From assembly GCA_947179155.2 (NCBI GenBank), contig OX359265.1, positions 8,195,477-8,259,476 on the forward strand: a DNA stretch of 64,000 nt, read 5' to 3'. Numbering within the stretch: the stretch's first letter is position 1; each line of letters opens with the position of its first letter. Of this stretch, positions 24,819 through 36,376 are shown piece after piece. The notes below the pieces were generated by a model. That model was given only the letters and a program-made list of their open reading frames with translations, made no database searches and was not told where the DNA came from. This DNA is from Hedera helix. Taxonomy: Eukaryota; Streptophyta; Magnoliopsida; Apiales; Araliaceae. Both the position numbers and the translations under genes were made by a program.

Positions 24819-27800
24819 TGTGACGCCCCCAAATCTAGGCCCACACAGCCCAAACTTGAGTCGTCAAAAGACTACAACAAAATTATTACAACAAAGCACA
24901 ACGTACAACAATACAGGGTATAATAATACACAACTAAGTCTTCACTATTATTGCCACACTATTTTACAACACGTGAAGACTACGACAGCTATTCCTCAGA
25001 CTCTCACTCCATTCCCCGGCTAGACCCTGTTACGTTTTCATCTCCTGTAATGGAACAAAAGAAAGGGTGAGCTCAAATAGCCCAGTAAGAAATATCATGA
25101 CTAAGATAATGACGAATAATTTATCATTAGCCTTCAACAGTTGAGTTCTTGATAGAATACAATAGACTACAAGGTTTATATCAAAAACTGCAGTTAAATT
25201 CTTAAACAACGTTCAGATCAATAATAGCAGCGGAATGAGCAATCTATTAGAAGAATAATGCAGACTATAATGTCCACTCGCTTCTCTTTTTAGTAAAAAT
25301 ATCATCAACTTTTATCATCTGAAATACCATTAGTCAAAATAATACAACTTCACAGTTCCTGGTCATAATCATGCAGATCAACAGTTCATCTTTGCACTAC
25401 GGGCCAAAGACATTCAATATAACACCGACGGTCATGATTATACCAGATTCAGCCTTTGGTCATAATCATACCAATCAACAGTTCATCTTTGAAATATCAT
25501 GACTAAGATAATGACGAATAATTTATCATTAGCCTTCAACAGTTGAGTTCTTGATAGAATACAATAGACTACAAGGTTTATATCAAAAACTGCAGTTAAA
25601 TTCTTAAACAACGTTCAGATCAATAATAGCAGCGGAATGAGCAATCTATTAGAAGAATAATGCAGACTATAATGTCCACTCGCTTCTCTTTTTAGTAAAA
25701 ATATCATCAACTTTTATCATCTGAAATACCATTAATCAAAATAATACAACTTCAAAGTTCCTGGTCATAATCATGCAGATCAACAGTTCATCTTTGCACT
25801 ACGGGCCAAAGACATTCAATATAACACAAACGGTCATGATTATACCAGATTCAGCCTTTGGTCATAATCATACCAATTAACAGTTCATCTTTGCACTACG
25901 GGCCAAAGAGAACATTAACCACGTGCCATAAAAGACACCGAACAGATGTATCGCCTTTAACCTAGTATATCGCCTTTAACCTATCATCTGTTCAACAATT
26001 ATATCACATCTGTGCCCCCGGCCACAGATATTCAACCCAGCTTGATTCTTGATGATTAATACAAATAACAGTGATACAAATGATGAACAGAAGAACAGGA
26101 TACACAATAAGTATCAGAAGTTTACTTTGTGCAGATTCAAATAATGTCCAAATTGTCAACATGATGTGGAGTGAAATTTAAAATTGATATTCAAGATCCA
26201 CAGTTCAGAATAACGATTACAGTTCAATAGAAAGGTTCACGTAAATAGGAAGGTTCAGTTGAAATAATGAAGTTCAACTATTATGGAACATATAATATTT
26301 TCAGGAATTATAGAAGCAATAGTTCCATAATTAGTTTCGATTTAGGAGTATGAAAGAAAATAATATCCCTTACCGTAGCAGGTTTGATTAACAAAAGGTG
26401 AAGGGAATTAATATCCCTTACCATAGTAAGTTTGAATAATGGAAGATGAAAAAGATGGTATCCCTTATGAGTATAAAGGAAAATGATATCACTTACGAAT
26501 ATGGAATAAAAGTGTCATGTGATAATTCGTGTAGACAAATTATTTCCACACGAGACAAATAAAAAGGGTTATTCACCAACAGGCGATAATCCGCACCGTA
26601 AGGTTATTCCCATCAATTTGAATACGAATAGTTATTCACCAAACAGGCGATAATCCGCGCTGTAAGGTTATTCCCATCAATTTGAATACGAAGAGTTATT
26701 CACCAAACATGCGATAATCCGCACCGTAAGGTTATTCTCAAAGATTAATAAGGAATGAATACAAAAGGTTATTCACCAACAGGCGGTAAACCGCGCCGTA
26801 AGGTTATTCCCACAATTTAATACATGGAAGTAAATGGCACAAGAAAGAAACGATATTATTTTCGAGAATCAAAGAATGATAATCCCTTCAAGTAAGAAAG
26901 AAAATAATATCCATTTATGATGATGAAAAGAGTGATACCCCTTACCGTAATAAATTTAAGAGTGTGAAAAGAATGATATTCCTTACCTTAACACGTGACT
27001 GGATATTGATTTAAATGAGGTTGATCAACCTATATATTTATAATAAAATTAGTAATTACAATATATAACTTTCAAAGTGTATGATAACTCGTATAATATG
27101 AACTATCAAAATTATATATATTTAACATAATTTTTGTAGTATAATATAACTACTTTAAAATAGTTTTTAAAATAATATTCTAAAATAAATCTTCCAAAGA
27201 AAGCTTTTAAAAATGAATCTTCTCAAAGAAGAGTCTTCTAAAGGAAGATTTGTGAATACCGTGAAAAATAGGAATTTATAAAATTACTACTCTTTAATAA
27301 AAGACTTACTTGAAAATTTTATGCACTTATTTTGGCTTTAAAACTCTCAAAATAGCCTTACTATTCTCAGAGAAAACTCATAAAATTCTTATAGAAAAAT
27401 TTTATGTTTTAGGTGTGATTTTTCTATTCAGTTGAACAAGCTATTTATAGGAGAAAATTTTCACTATGCGTGGTAGGTGAGCACTGGCGTGCTGCACGCC
27501 AGTGCTGAACATTTTCAGCACGCAGTTGCTGGCTGCTTTTCCTTCCTGCACATTTTTGTGCAAATTTTTTTCAAGTGGGTCCTACAGGGGCCCACATGTT
27601 ACTATTCACGTTACTATTTCAAATAGTAAAATTAATAATTTTTTTTATTTTTTTATTTTTTTTTATTTATTTATTTATTCTTCCTATGGGTCCAACATAT
27701 AAAATAATGCTACAACAATAATTCAACAATAATGTAATAAACACGTTACAGATTATTATTAATTTAATAATATAAATTACAGTATATTTGCTACTGTGAC

Positions 27801-28374
27801 AATTATTAGATTCAATAATTTTAAAAACAGTGCAGCAACAATTATTGAGTCAATGATATGAAATATAGTGTAATGACAATTATTGAATCAATAATGCAAA
27901 ATACTGTGTAGCAATAATAATTGAATTGATAATATAAAATATTATGCAGTGACAATTATCGATGAAATGATGCGTAACAGTTACGGTGTCAATAATATGA
28001 GACACTGTGCAATACCGTGTGCTACTGTAGAGTACCGTGTGCTACAGAAAATACCATAATTTACCGTATGCTACTATTCTTTTATCACCGGTATTTTAAC
28101 AGTTAACACCGTTGACTACTTTTATTTAAAAAGGTTACTTCTGTCGTTTTCTATATCCGACAATTATTCCGTTGTGGGTTCCACAAATAATTTGTTATTT
28201 CGGCGCCGTCGTACGGCACGAATATTCCCCGACAAAACGAATATTGTTCGACAAAATAAAATTTTCACATAACATCCTTAACTTTCAAATTCGTCAGTTT
28301 AACCCTTACTGTTTCATGAAAAAAATATATGAAGAAAAATTAAATTTTATATTTCATAAATTCGGGGTCTTACA
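24819..28374 (-). repeat. Chromovirus A 5' LTR with internal duplication
   Basis: 3556 bp. Without one extra 402-bp unit it would be 3154 bp, matching the 3' LTR (3148 bp). The TATA box is at 27441-27449 and the upstream inverted repeat is at 27480-27506. Confidence 0.95.
25089..25892. repeat. 402-bp tandem duplication within the A 5' LTR
   Basis: Units 25089-25490 and 25491-25892 both start GAAATATCATGACTAAG and end at CAGTTCATCTTT. That last motif normally occurs twice in the LTR, so the break lies in a pre-existing short repeat. The 3' LTR and all other copies have one unit. Confidence 0.95.
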
Positions 28375-28638
28375 GTTAGTCCCATAATATTAGATTATTA
28401 GTCTCATAAAATCATTTAATAGCTTAAAATGAAAAGGACTATTAATTCCACATTCATCATGGGTTATATAATCCCTTATAAATAGCCTTATGAATAATAA
28501 AAAATAGTCTATAGGACTATTTGAAGGACTATTAATCCTCCATCATGGAATAAAATAATTCGAAATAGTATTAAATTAATACAAATAATTCAATCCCAAG
28601 TATGATTTTTGCAAAAAATATAGTCTTAGGATTTTAGT

Positions 28639-29430
28639 CAACAAAGTGCAAGCTTACCGAAACCAAACTATGTGCTAATATACATGCATGATTTGAAGAA
28701 ACAGTAATCATGCTTATTGCATGCACATGGTCAGTCTTTGACATACATGAAGGACTGTACAAATCTATGCTACTTAGAATGTGGTTCGATTTGGTATATG
28801 GAATGAAATCAAGAATGGAAAACATCACTTTTTGTAGCACGGAGTACAATAGGTAGGTTACTTTGAATCACTTCTCTACAATGAAATACATTTATTTGAA
28901 AAATGGTAAGCTGGGAATAGCTTTTTAAGAAAATATAGTTAAAATTAGTTGAAATATAATTAAAATTGGTTGAGTTGCTTCCAAGTGTAGTTCACAACAA
29001 ACACGTTTTCAACAAGATTATGTCATGCCATTTGGCTTACTTGACGTGCACAATGCGCTCATTTAGCTATATTAGGTGACATTCCCTATAATATTCTTTA
29101 AGTATTAAGGTTTGTAATAGAGTGTTATCATGTAATTACTACACTTTTTCTAAATATTTTAGCGGATGATTCTATAGAGTGGATCCTAAACTACAATAAA
29201 ATTTGATCTTAATCATTGGTTATATGGCCCAAGGATTATCTAATAGGATCTTACTCATTTCTAAATCATAAATCAAAGTTGTAATCATGTTTGTGTAATA
29301 GAAGTTTTAGTAAATAGGAGGGAAAAAAATTGGATTGCGATGTTTGGTACGAAATCATATTTTGGAATGTTCATACAAAACACACCTCGCTACCTTGTTA
29401 ACATTTTCTGATAACCATGGTACAAATGAA
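28639..29430. repeat. Duplication copy 2 backbone segment
   Basis: Matches about 973-1990 of copy 1, with a single unit of the 236-bp repeat. No gene is seen. Confidence 0.8.
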
Positions 29431-30815
29431 ATAAAGCAGCTTAAAATGAAGTAAATTCATATATTAAAGGCAAAATAAAGTAGTGAGCATCCACCATCTT
29501 CTAACGAACCTCTTGGCTCATATTTAGCAACATCAGTTTTAACCCATTCATGTGTTCACTTAGAATGCATGGTAGATTACTTACAAGGTACTTATGTTCT
29601 CTTTCAGTCCCGTCATAAGTTTGAGCTTTATTACAAATTTATTAAATAGGGGAGGTTAAGGCAAGATATCCAAAAAAAATATTAATAATGTTTGGGAAAA
29701 AAAACAATTTTAATAATGTTTGGAAAAAAAACATAGGATGAGAACAAGATAGAAAGTAATATAGCCTAATAGGCTAAAATAGTGGTTGTATATCTGATTC
29801 ACAAGATCATCCGTCCTAAATCTAGTTCGAGTATTCTTTTTTCATTAAAAAATAAATAAAGATTATTATTATGGAGAAGGGACTAGATTGGCATGTTTGG
29901 TTCCTAGTCCTCATCTATCTGTTGTTCATCCATTTTAGGTTCTATCAATTTTATAACAACTATCTCCAACATGCGACATGGAATGACTATGCATAGATCA
30001 TCCCTATTTGTGTGGTCCGTTCCAGTGACATCATTCCCACTTTTTTTATCACTTCCGGTACTGGCAGGGGCAATTACCATGTTATTAACCGATCGATACT
30101 TTAATACAACCTTTTTTGATCCCGCTGGAGGGGGAGACCCCATATTATATCAGCATCTCTTTCGGTTCTTCTATCATCCAGAGGTATATATTTCCATTCT
30201 GTCTGGATCCGGTATCATAAGTCATATCGTTTCTACTTTTTTCGGGAAAATCGACTATAAAAAAAAAAAAAAAAAAAGGGTGAGACATTTGCATATGAAT
30301 CCTCCTACAATTTTAACAAGTAAATTTATAACATATAAGGAGGAAACCCTAATGCATAACGGAACAGAAAATTAATGAATTAAGAAATCGTTACTTACTA
30401 AATACCCCATTCATTCTAAAATTTTAAGATCATCAATTAATTTTTAAAAATCAATTTGTAATATTTTTAAATTCAAAGCTAATAAGATTCATAAAAAATA
30501 ATCAGTATTACGTTTTTAGATAGTTTACAATATTTTATCTACTGACTAAATTAAAATTAAATGAATATATGTCAATTTTGAGTTTGAAATGTCTTGTGTC
30601 GACTTGAAAAAGTGAATAATGGTCTTTTATAGTTTGGAATATTAAAATCCCCATTTATAACAATTTACTCTAAATCTCCAAATATTTACTAAAATATCTA
30701 ATTACATCAACCTTTACCTAATTGGAAATTCTATAAAATAAAAAATTAAATCTAGAGTTAGGTTCCTCATTACCAAGTGAAAAAGCTCATTTCGAAGACA
30801 AATATAAGGAGTTCA
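29431..30815. other. 1.4-kb insertion in copy 2 carrying mitochondrial DNA
   Basis: Copy 1 is continuous here (ACAAATGAAA joined to AAGGCC near 1986), so this block is inserted. It holds a cox1 piece, an A18-19 run at about 30259 and AT-rich DNA of unknown origin on both sides. I found no clear TSD or TIRs. It may be a filler-DNA insertion from break repair. Confidence 0.6.
29938..30252 (+). pseudogene. cox1: NUMT: fragment of mitochondrial cox1
   Basis: About 105 codons of cytochrome c oxidase subunit 1 are readable: Gly-Met-Thr-Met-His-Arg, Pro-Val-Leu-Ala-Gly-Ala-Ile-Thr-Met-Leu-Leu-Thr-Asp-Arg, Phe-Asp-Pro-Ala-Gly-Gly-Gly-Asp-Pro, and His-Pro-Glu-Val-Tyr-Ile. Three bases are missing after Asn-Met-Arg. 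Sites that plant mitochondria edit in RNA are still in the DNA form: Arg in Leu-Phe-Arg-Phe-Phe, Ser in Gly-Ser-Gly, and Pro in Phe-Pro-Leu. This points to transfer as DNA, not cDNA. A T insertion near 30236 and several C-to-T changes show decay. It has no start or stop of its own and is non-functional. Confidence 0.92.
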
Positions 30816-31113
30816 AAAAGGCCTCACCTCCATTTGCAATGGCTTAGAACTTTATGGATACTTCACATGTTGTACCTAATTTCTACATTCCCATCTTATC
30901 TGACAATTGTGCCAGGGATAACAATAGTATAACTAAAAATTTCTACATTCCCATCTTATCTGACAATTGTGTCAGGGATAACAATAGTATAACTCTAAAA
31001 CCTTCACACCGTCTAGACAGCTCTATATCACATTGCCCTCCCTCACCCCTTAAATAATGAACTTTTAGGACCAATTTTGTTTATACGACTTGGAGATTGA
31101 GCGCAGTACTATA
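30816..31113. repeat. Duplication copy 2 segment with private 60-bp tandem repeat
   Basis: Matches about 1987-2217 of copy 1. A unit starting TTCTACATTCCCATCTTATC is doubled at 30881 and 30941; copy 1 has one unit (about 2051). Confidence 0.85.
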
Positions 31114-31185
31114 CAGTGGCGGAATCAGAATGATTTTAGAGAGGGGTCAAAATATATTAATAAAAAAAAATTATTTATTAACCCT

Positions 31186-31538
31186 TGAAGTGCTTCTTTC
31201 GATTGTACGACTGAGAGGAGACAACTGTATCATGTGAGTCTGCATAGTTTGAAAACGTCTCAAAATTTGTTCATTTTCAATTGTTGAAAAAATATCATTC
31301 TCAATATAAACTACCAGACTGTCATTCATTCACTCGTCTCCCATTTTATTATGCAAGTTAGTCTTAACAATTTTCAACGCAGAAAATACTCTTTTAACAA
31401 TAACAGTAACTACTGGTAAAATCAAAGTCAACTCGATCAATCGATATACCAATATAAAAGTCATATTTCTTCTTGTTTCAATCAACTTCTTAGCAAGACT
31501 TCCTAAACAAAAATCTTCCGCCTGCTACGACCGTGGGA
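31186..31538 (-). pseudogene. hAT transposase C-terminal dimerisation domain remnant
   Basis: On minus, one frame reads Leu-Ala-Lys-Lys-Leu-Ile-Glu-Thr, then Leu-Thr-Leu-Ile-Leu-Pro-Val, then Arg-Val-Phe-Ser-Ala-Leu-Lys-Ile-Val-Lys-Thr, then Asn-Asp-Ser-Leu-Val-Val-Tyr-Ile-Glu. This is the hAT C-terminal dimerisation signature, closest in memory to plant ZMYM1-like hAT proteins. A TGA replaces the Trp that usually follows Gly-Asp-Glu. No upstream catalytic domain is found. Confidence 0.85.
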
Positions 31539-32629
31539 TCTCATGTTGTCTTTCATATTAATAAAACACTGTAAATAAAATAACATAATAAATAACGATA
31601 TTAATATTTATATCATGGACATATATAATTAATGTGTATAATCTGAATTTAGATATTTTGTCTCCCATGTCTCGTGTACGGTTGTCAAGTATAATATATT
31701 TATTTATTTATAGTTAACTATTTTCGTAAACTTAAATTACCAAAAAAATAACTTTGTAAATGGAGAAGTTTACGTGAAAATAGATAAGAATGATAAATGA
31801 CCAACATATCTAAATTAGCATGCATAACTAGATACAACCCCGCGCGTTGCGACGGAATTATTCGTTTTGTTAAAAAAATTAAAAATTAAAAATTGTTTAG
31901 ATTAATCACCAATCAATTTGAGATAATATAAAAATAAAATTATGGGATATAATATCAATTTAGAATTGATGCAATTTTGGGATATAATATCAGTTTAGAT
32001 TTGTATTTATGAGATAATATTAAATTTTTTTGTTTGATTAAAGAATTTAAAAATTAAAAAAAGTAAGCATGAATTTTTTTTGTAAATAAAGTTCTAAAGC
32101 CCAATGATGGGATAATATTACATATTTTTTTGCTTGAGAATTATTGGATAATATCAAATATTTATGTGTCAGAGTTATTAGCAAAAAATGAGATAATAAA
32201 ATAATTCAAAAATCAAGTTATTGGATAATATCAATTTGAAATTGCGGCAAGTCAATATAGTTTGACTGGTATATGAATACAACATTAGAACAAAAAATTC
32301 ATACAAATCTATTGTATAATTGTAGTTTTGAGCAATATGTATAGTTTACATGTTATCAGTTAATTCAATATCAACTCTCTTACTTTGTTTCCCATTGTTT
32401 GTGCTGAGTTGTAAATCACCAATTGCAGTTAGTTGAGCAATAACACCTAAACACACAACATTACAATTATACAGTTAAATAATAAATTTTGTATGAAAAA
32501 GATGGCTTCAAAATCATTGTGAAACATACCAACTAAGTAGGAATCATCAATCGCGCTAGCTAGTATTTGATCAAATATTGTCTAAAACTATTTTACATAT
32601 TTAATTTAAGATTTGCATAAGAACTAGGT

Positions 32630-32630
<1 letters not shown>

Positions 32631-32705
<75 letters not shown>
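32631..32705. repeat. (TA)n-(GA)n compound microsatellite
   Basis: About 50 bp of TA followed by about 25 bp of GA, inside the hAT element. A second (TA)n run lies at 32861-32920. Confidence 0.95.
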
Positions 32706-32857
32706 CTAGTGAAATTCCCTTATTAATTTGTCCCTTAACTATATGTCTTTATATACCTTGCGCACTTGCTTTTGAGCGAAAAAAGAAAGTTCTTTAGTAC
32801 GATAAAATTTAATTGTTCTTTCTCCCTGTGAAATATCAATTAATTAAATAAATAAAA

Positions 32858-32919
<62 letters not shown>

Positions 32920-33186
32920 TAAAGAGTTCACAATCTACCGGGGTCATTTGACCCCCCTGGCCCCCCATTGGTTCCGCCAGTGGTATTATATTTTACAAGC
33001 TATGAGTAGAAAAAGAGGAAACATAAATCAATCCCATAAAATGATCTAGAACTACAAGGGTGCATAATCATTAAAGCACTTATAGCTTTGGTAAATTTTG
33101 ATAGTACTAAGATATCATTTGTATAAATCTCCAGCAATTCAACTTTAAAACTTATTAAAATCCTAACCCAAAGACGTGAACTCTTT

Positions 33187-36100
33187 TGTAAGACCCCGAA
33201 TTTTATGAAATATAAAATTTAATTTTTCTTCATATATATTTTTCTGAAACAGTAAGTGGTTAAATCGATAAAGTTTAAAGTTAAGGATGTTATGTGCAAA
33301 TTTTATTTTGTAGGACAATATTCGTTTTGTCGGGGAATATTCGGGCCGTACGACGGCGCCGAAATAACAAATTATTGGTGGACCCCACAACGGAATATTT
33401 GCCGGATATAGAAAACGACAGAAGTAACATTTTTAATAAAAATAGTCAACGGTGCTAACTGTTAAAATACCGGTGATAAAAGAATAGTAGCATACGGTAA
33501 TTTATGGTATTTTACTGTAGTATGCGGTACTCTACAGTAGCACACGGTATTGCACAGTGTCTCATATTATTAACACCGTAACTGTTACGCATCATTTCAT
33601 CAATAATTGTCACTGCATAATATTTTATATTATCAATTCAATTATTGTTGCTACACAGTATTTTGCATTATTGATTCAATAATTGTCATTACACTGTATT
33701 TCATATCATCGAGTCAATAATTGTTGGTGCACTGTAGTTTAAAATTATTGAATCTAATAATTGTCACAGTAGCAAATACACTATAATTTATATTATTAAA
33801 TTAATAAAAATATGTAACGTGTTTCTTACATTATTGTGGTAACATTATTTTATATGTTGGACTCACAGGAAGAATAAATAAATAAATAAATAAATAAATA
33901 AAAAATAAAATAATTAATTTTACTATTTGAAATATTAACGTGAATAGTAACGTGAATAGTGACGTGAATAGTAAGAAACATGTGGGACCCACTGTGGGGC
34001 CCACATGAAATGTGAGAAATGTGTTTGCTGGGAATGGGTTGGTGGAGGCTGCGCAGCAGCCTCTGCTGAATTTATTTTCAGTTCACCTACCGCGCATAGT
34101 AACTTCTTTTCTCCTATAAATAGCTTGCTCAGCTGAATAGAAATCACACATAAAACATAGAATTTTTCTATAAGAATTTTATGAGTTTTCTCTGAGAATA
34201 GTAAGGTTATTTTGAGTGTTTGAAAGCCAAAAGGAGTGCAGAAAATTTTCAAGTAAGTCTTTTATTAAAGAGTAGTAATTTCATAAATTCCTATTTTTCA
34301 CGGTATTCATAAATCTTCCTTTAGAAGACTCTTCTTTAAGAAGATTCATTTTTAAAAGCTTTCTTTGGAAGATTTATTTTGAAATATTATTTTAAAAACT
34401 ATTTTAAAGTAGTTATATTATACTACAAAAATTATGTTAAATATATATAATTTTGATAGTTCATAATATATGAATTATCATACACCTTGAAATTTATATG
34501 TGGTAATTACTAATTTTATTAAAAATATATAGGTTGATCAACCTCATTTAAATCAATATCCAGTCACGTGTTAAGGTAAGGGGTATCACTCTTTTCATCA
34601 TCATAAATGGATATTATTTTCTTTCTTACTTGAAGGGATTATCATTCTTTGATTCTCGAAAATAATATCGTTTCTTTCTTGTGCCATTTATTTTCATGTA
34701 TTAAATTGTGGGAATAACCTTACGGCGCGGTTTACCGCCTGTTGGTGAATAACCTTTTGTATTCATTCCTTATTAATCTTTGAGAATAACCTTACGGTGC
34801 GGATTATCGTCTGTTTGGTGAATAACTCTTCGTATTCAAATTGATGGGAATAACCTTACGGCGTGGATTATCGTCTGTTTGGTGAATAACTATTCGTATT
34901 CAAATTGATGGGAATAACCTTACGGCGCGGATTACCGCCTGTTAGTGAATAACCCTTTTTATTTGTCTCGTGTGGAAATAATTTGTCTACACGAATTATC
35001 ACATGACACTTTTATTCCATATTCGTAAGTGATATCATTTTCCTTTATACTCATAAGGGATACCATCTTTTTCATCTTCCATTATTCAAACTTACTATGG
35101 TAAGGGATATTAATTTCCTTCACCTTTTGTTAATCAAACCTGCTACGGTAAGGGATATTATTTTCTTTCATACACCTAAATCGAAACTTATTATGGAATT
35201 ATTGCTTCTATAATTCCTGAAAATATTATATGTTCCATAATAGTTGAACTTCATTATTTCAACTGAACCTTTCTATTTTCTGAACCTTTCTATTGAACTG
35301 TAACCGTTATTCTGAACTGTGGATCTTGAATATCATTTTTAAATTTCACTCCACATCATGTTGGCAATTTGGACATTATTTGAATCTGCACAAAGTAAAC
35401 TTCCGATACTTATTGTTTATCCTGTTCTTCTGTTCATCATTTGTATCATTGTTATTTGTAGTAATCATCAAGAATCAAGTTGTTGTGAATATCTGTGGCC
35501 GGGGGCACAGATGTGATATAATTGTCGAACAGATGATAGGTTAAAGGCGATATACTAGGTTAAAGGCGATACATCTGTTCGGTGTCTTTTATGGCACGTG
35601 GTGAATGTTCTCTTTGGCCCGTAGTGCAAAGATGAACTGTTGGTTGGTATGATTATGACCAAAGGCTGAATCTGGTATAATCATGACCGTTGGTGTTATA
35701 TTGAATGTCTTTGGCCCGTAGTGCAAAGATGAACTGTCGATCTGCATGATTATGACCAGGAACTGTGAAGTTGTATTATCTTGACTAATGGTATTTCAGA
35801 TGATAAAAGTTGATGATATTTTTACTAAAAAGAGAAGCGAGTGGACATTATAGTCTGCATTATTCTTCTAATAGATTGCTCATTCCGCTGCTATTGATCT
35901 GAACATTGTTTAAGAATTTAACTACAGTTTTTGATATAAACCTTGTAGTCTATTGTATTCAGAACTCAACTGTTGAAGACTAATGATAATTCATTCGTCA
36001 TTATCTTAGTCATGATATTTCTTACTGGGCTATTTGAGCTCACCCTTTCTTTTGTTCCATTACAGGAGATGAAAACGTAACAGGGTCTAGCCGGGGAATG

Positions 36101-36291
36101 GAGTGAGAGTCTGAGGAATAGCTGTCGTAGTCTTCACGTGTTGTAAAATAGTGTGACAATAATAGTGAAGACTTAGTTGTGTATTATTATACACTGTATT
36201 GTTGTACGTTGTGCTTTGTTGTAATATTTTTGTTGTAGTCTTTTGACGACTCAAGTTTGGGCTGTGTGGGCTCAGATTTGGGGGCGTCACA
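33187..36291 (+). mobile_element. Solo LTR C of the chromovirus family
   Basis: 3105 bp, TGTAAGACCCCG to GGGGGCGTCACA, with perfect TSD TCTTT (33182-33186 and 36292-36296). Copy 1 at about 2410-2425 is the empty site. The TATA box is at 34115-34123 and the upstream inverted repeat at 34045-34063. A full element recombined out between its LTRs and left this one. Confidence 0.95.
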
Positions 36292-36376
36292 TCTTTGATG
36301 ATGCAAGCACAAACTATCTGGAGATACATTACTCCCTATATTAAATCATAAAGTGAATATTAAGATGACTCGTACT

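Larger units (their letters stand above)
16843..28374 (-). mobile_element. Chromovirus A, full-length Ty3/gypsy (Tekay/Del-like) LTR retrotransposon
   Basis: Both LTRs begin TG and end CA (read on minus). The order 5' LTR, PBS, gag-pol, PPT, 3' LTR runs right to left. Flanks are ATTAG (16838-16842) and GTTAG (28375-28379), a 5-bp TSD with one mismatch. The polyprotein has a frameshift and a nonsense change, so this copy is not autonomous, although its two LTRs look close to identical apart from one internal duplication. It lies inside the MITE of copy 2. Confidence 0.95.
16743..28638. mobile_element. Inverted-repeat MITE split by chromovirus A
   Basis: The left arm (16743-16842) and right arm (about 28535-28638) are inverted copies of each other. 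Both carry a shared GGATTGAATTATTT...TATTAATTTAA block. Removing element A leaves about 0.36 kb. Copy 1 at about 958-972 lacks it, so it inserted in copy 2 after duplication. The extreme ends are too diverged to name the superfamily. Confidence 0.7.
31114..32982 (-). mobile_element. hAT transposon, deleted derivative
   Basis: The ends are CAGTGGCGGAATC and its near-inverse GGTTCCGCCAGTG. The TSD is GTACTATA (31106-31113) against GTATTATA (32983-32990), 7 of 8. Copy 1 has a single GTATTATA at about 2217, the empty site. It carries a transposase C-terminus on minus, then about 1.4 kb without recognisable coding, then (TA)n/(GA)n runs. The rest of the transposase is missing. Confidence 0.88.

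Noticed and set aside
30259..30277. A-run after the cox1 fragment as evidence of retroposed mRNA
   Set aside because: The cox1 residues are unedited, and the run begins inside the gene's coding region, not at a transcript end.
31845..31870. CCCGCGCGTTGCG motif as a terminus of another transposon
   Set aside because: Resembles ends seen in plant repeats, but I found no partner end or TSD within the hAT element.
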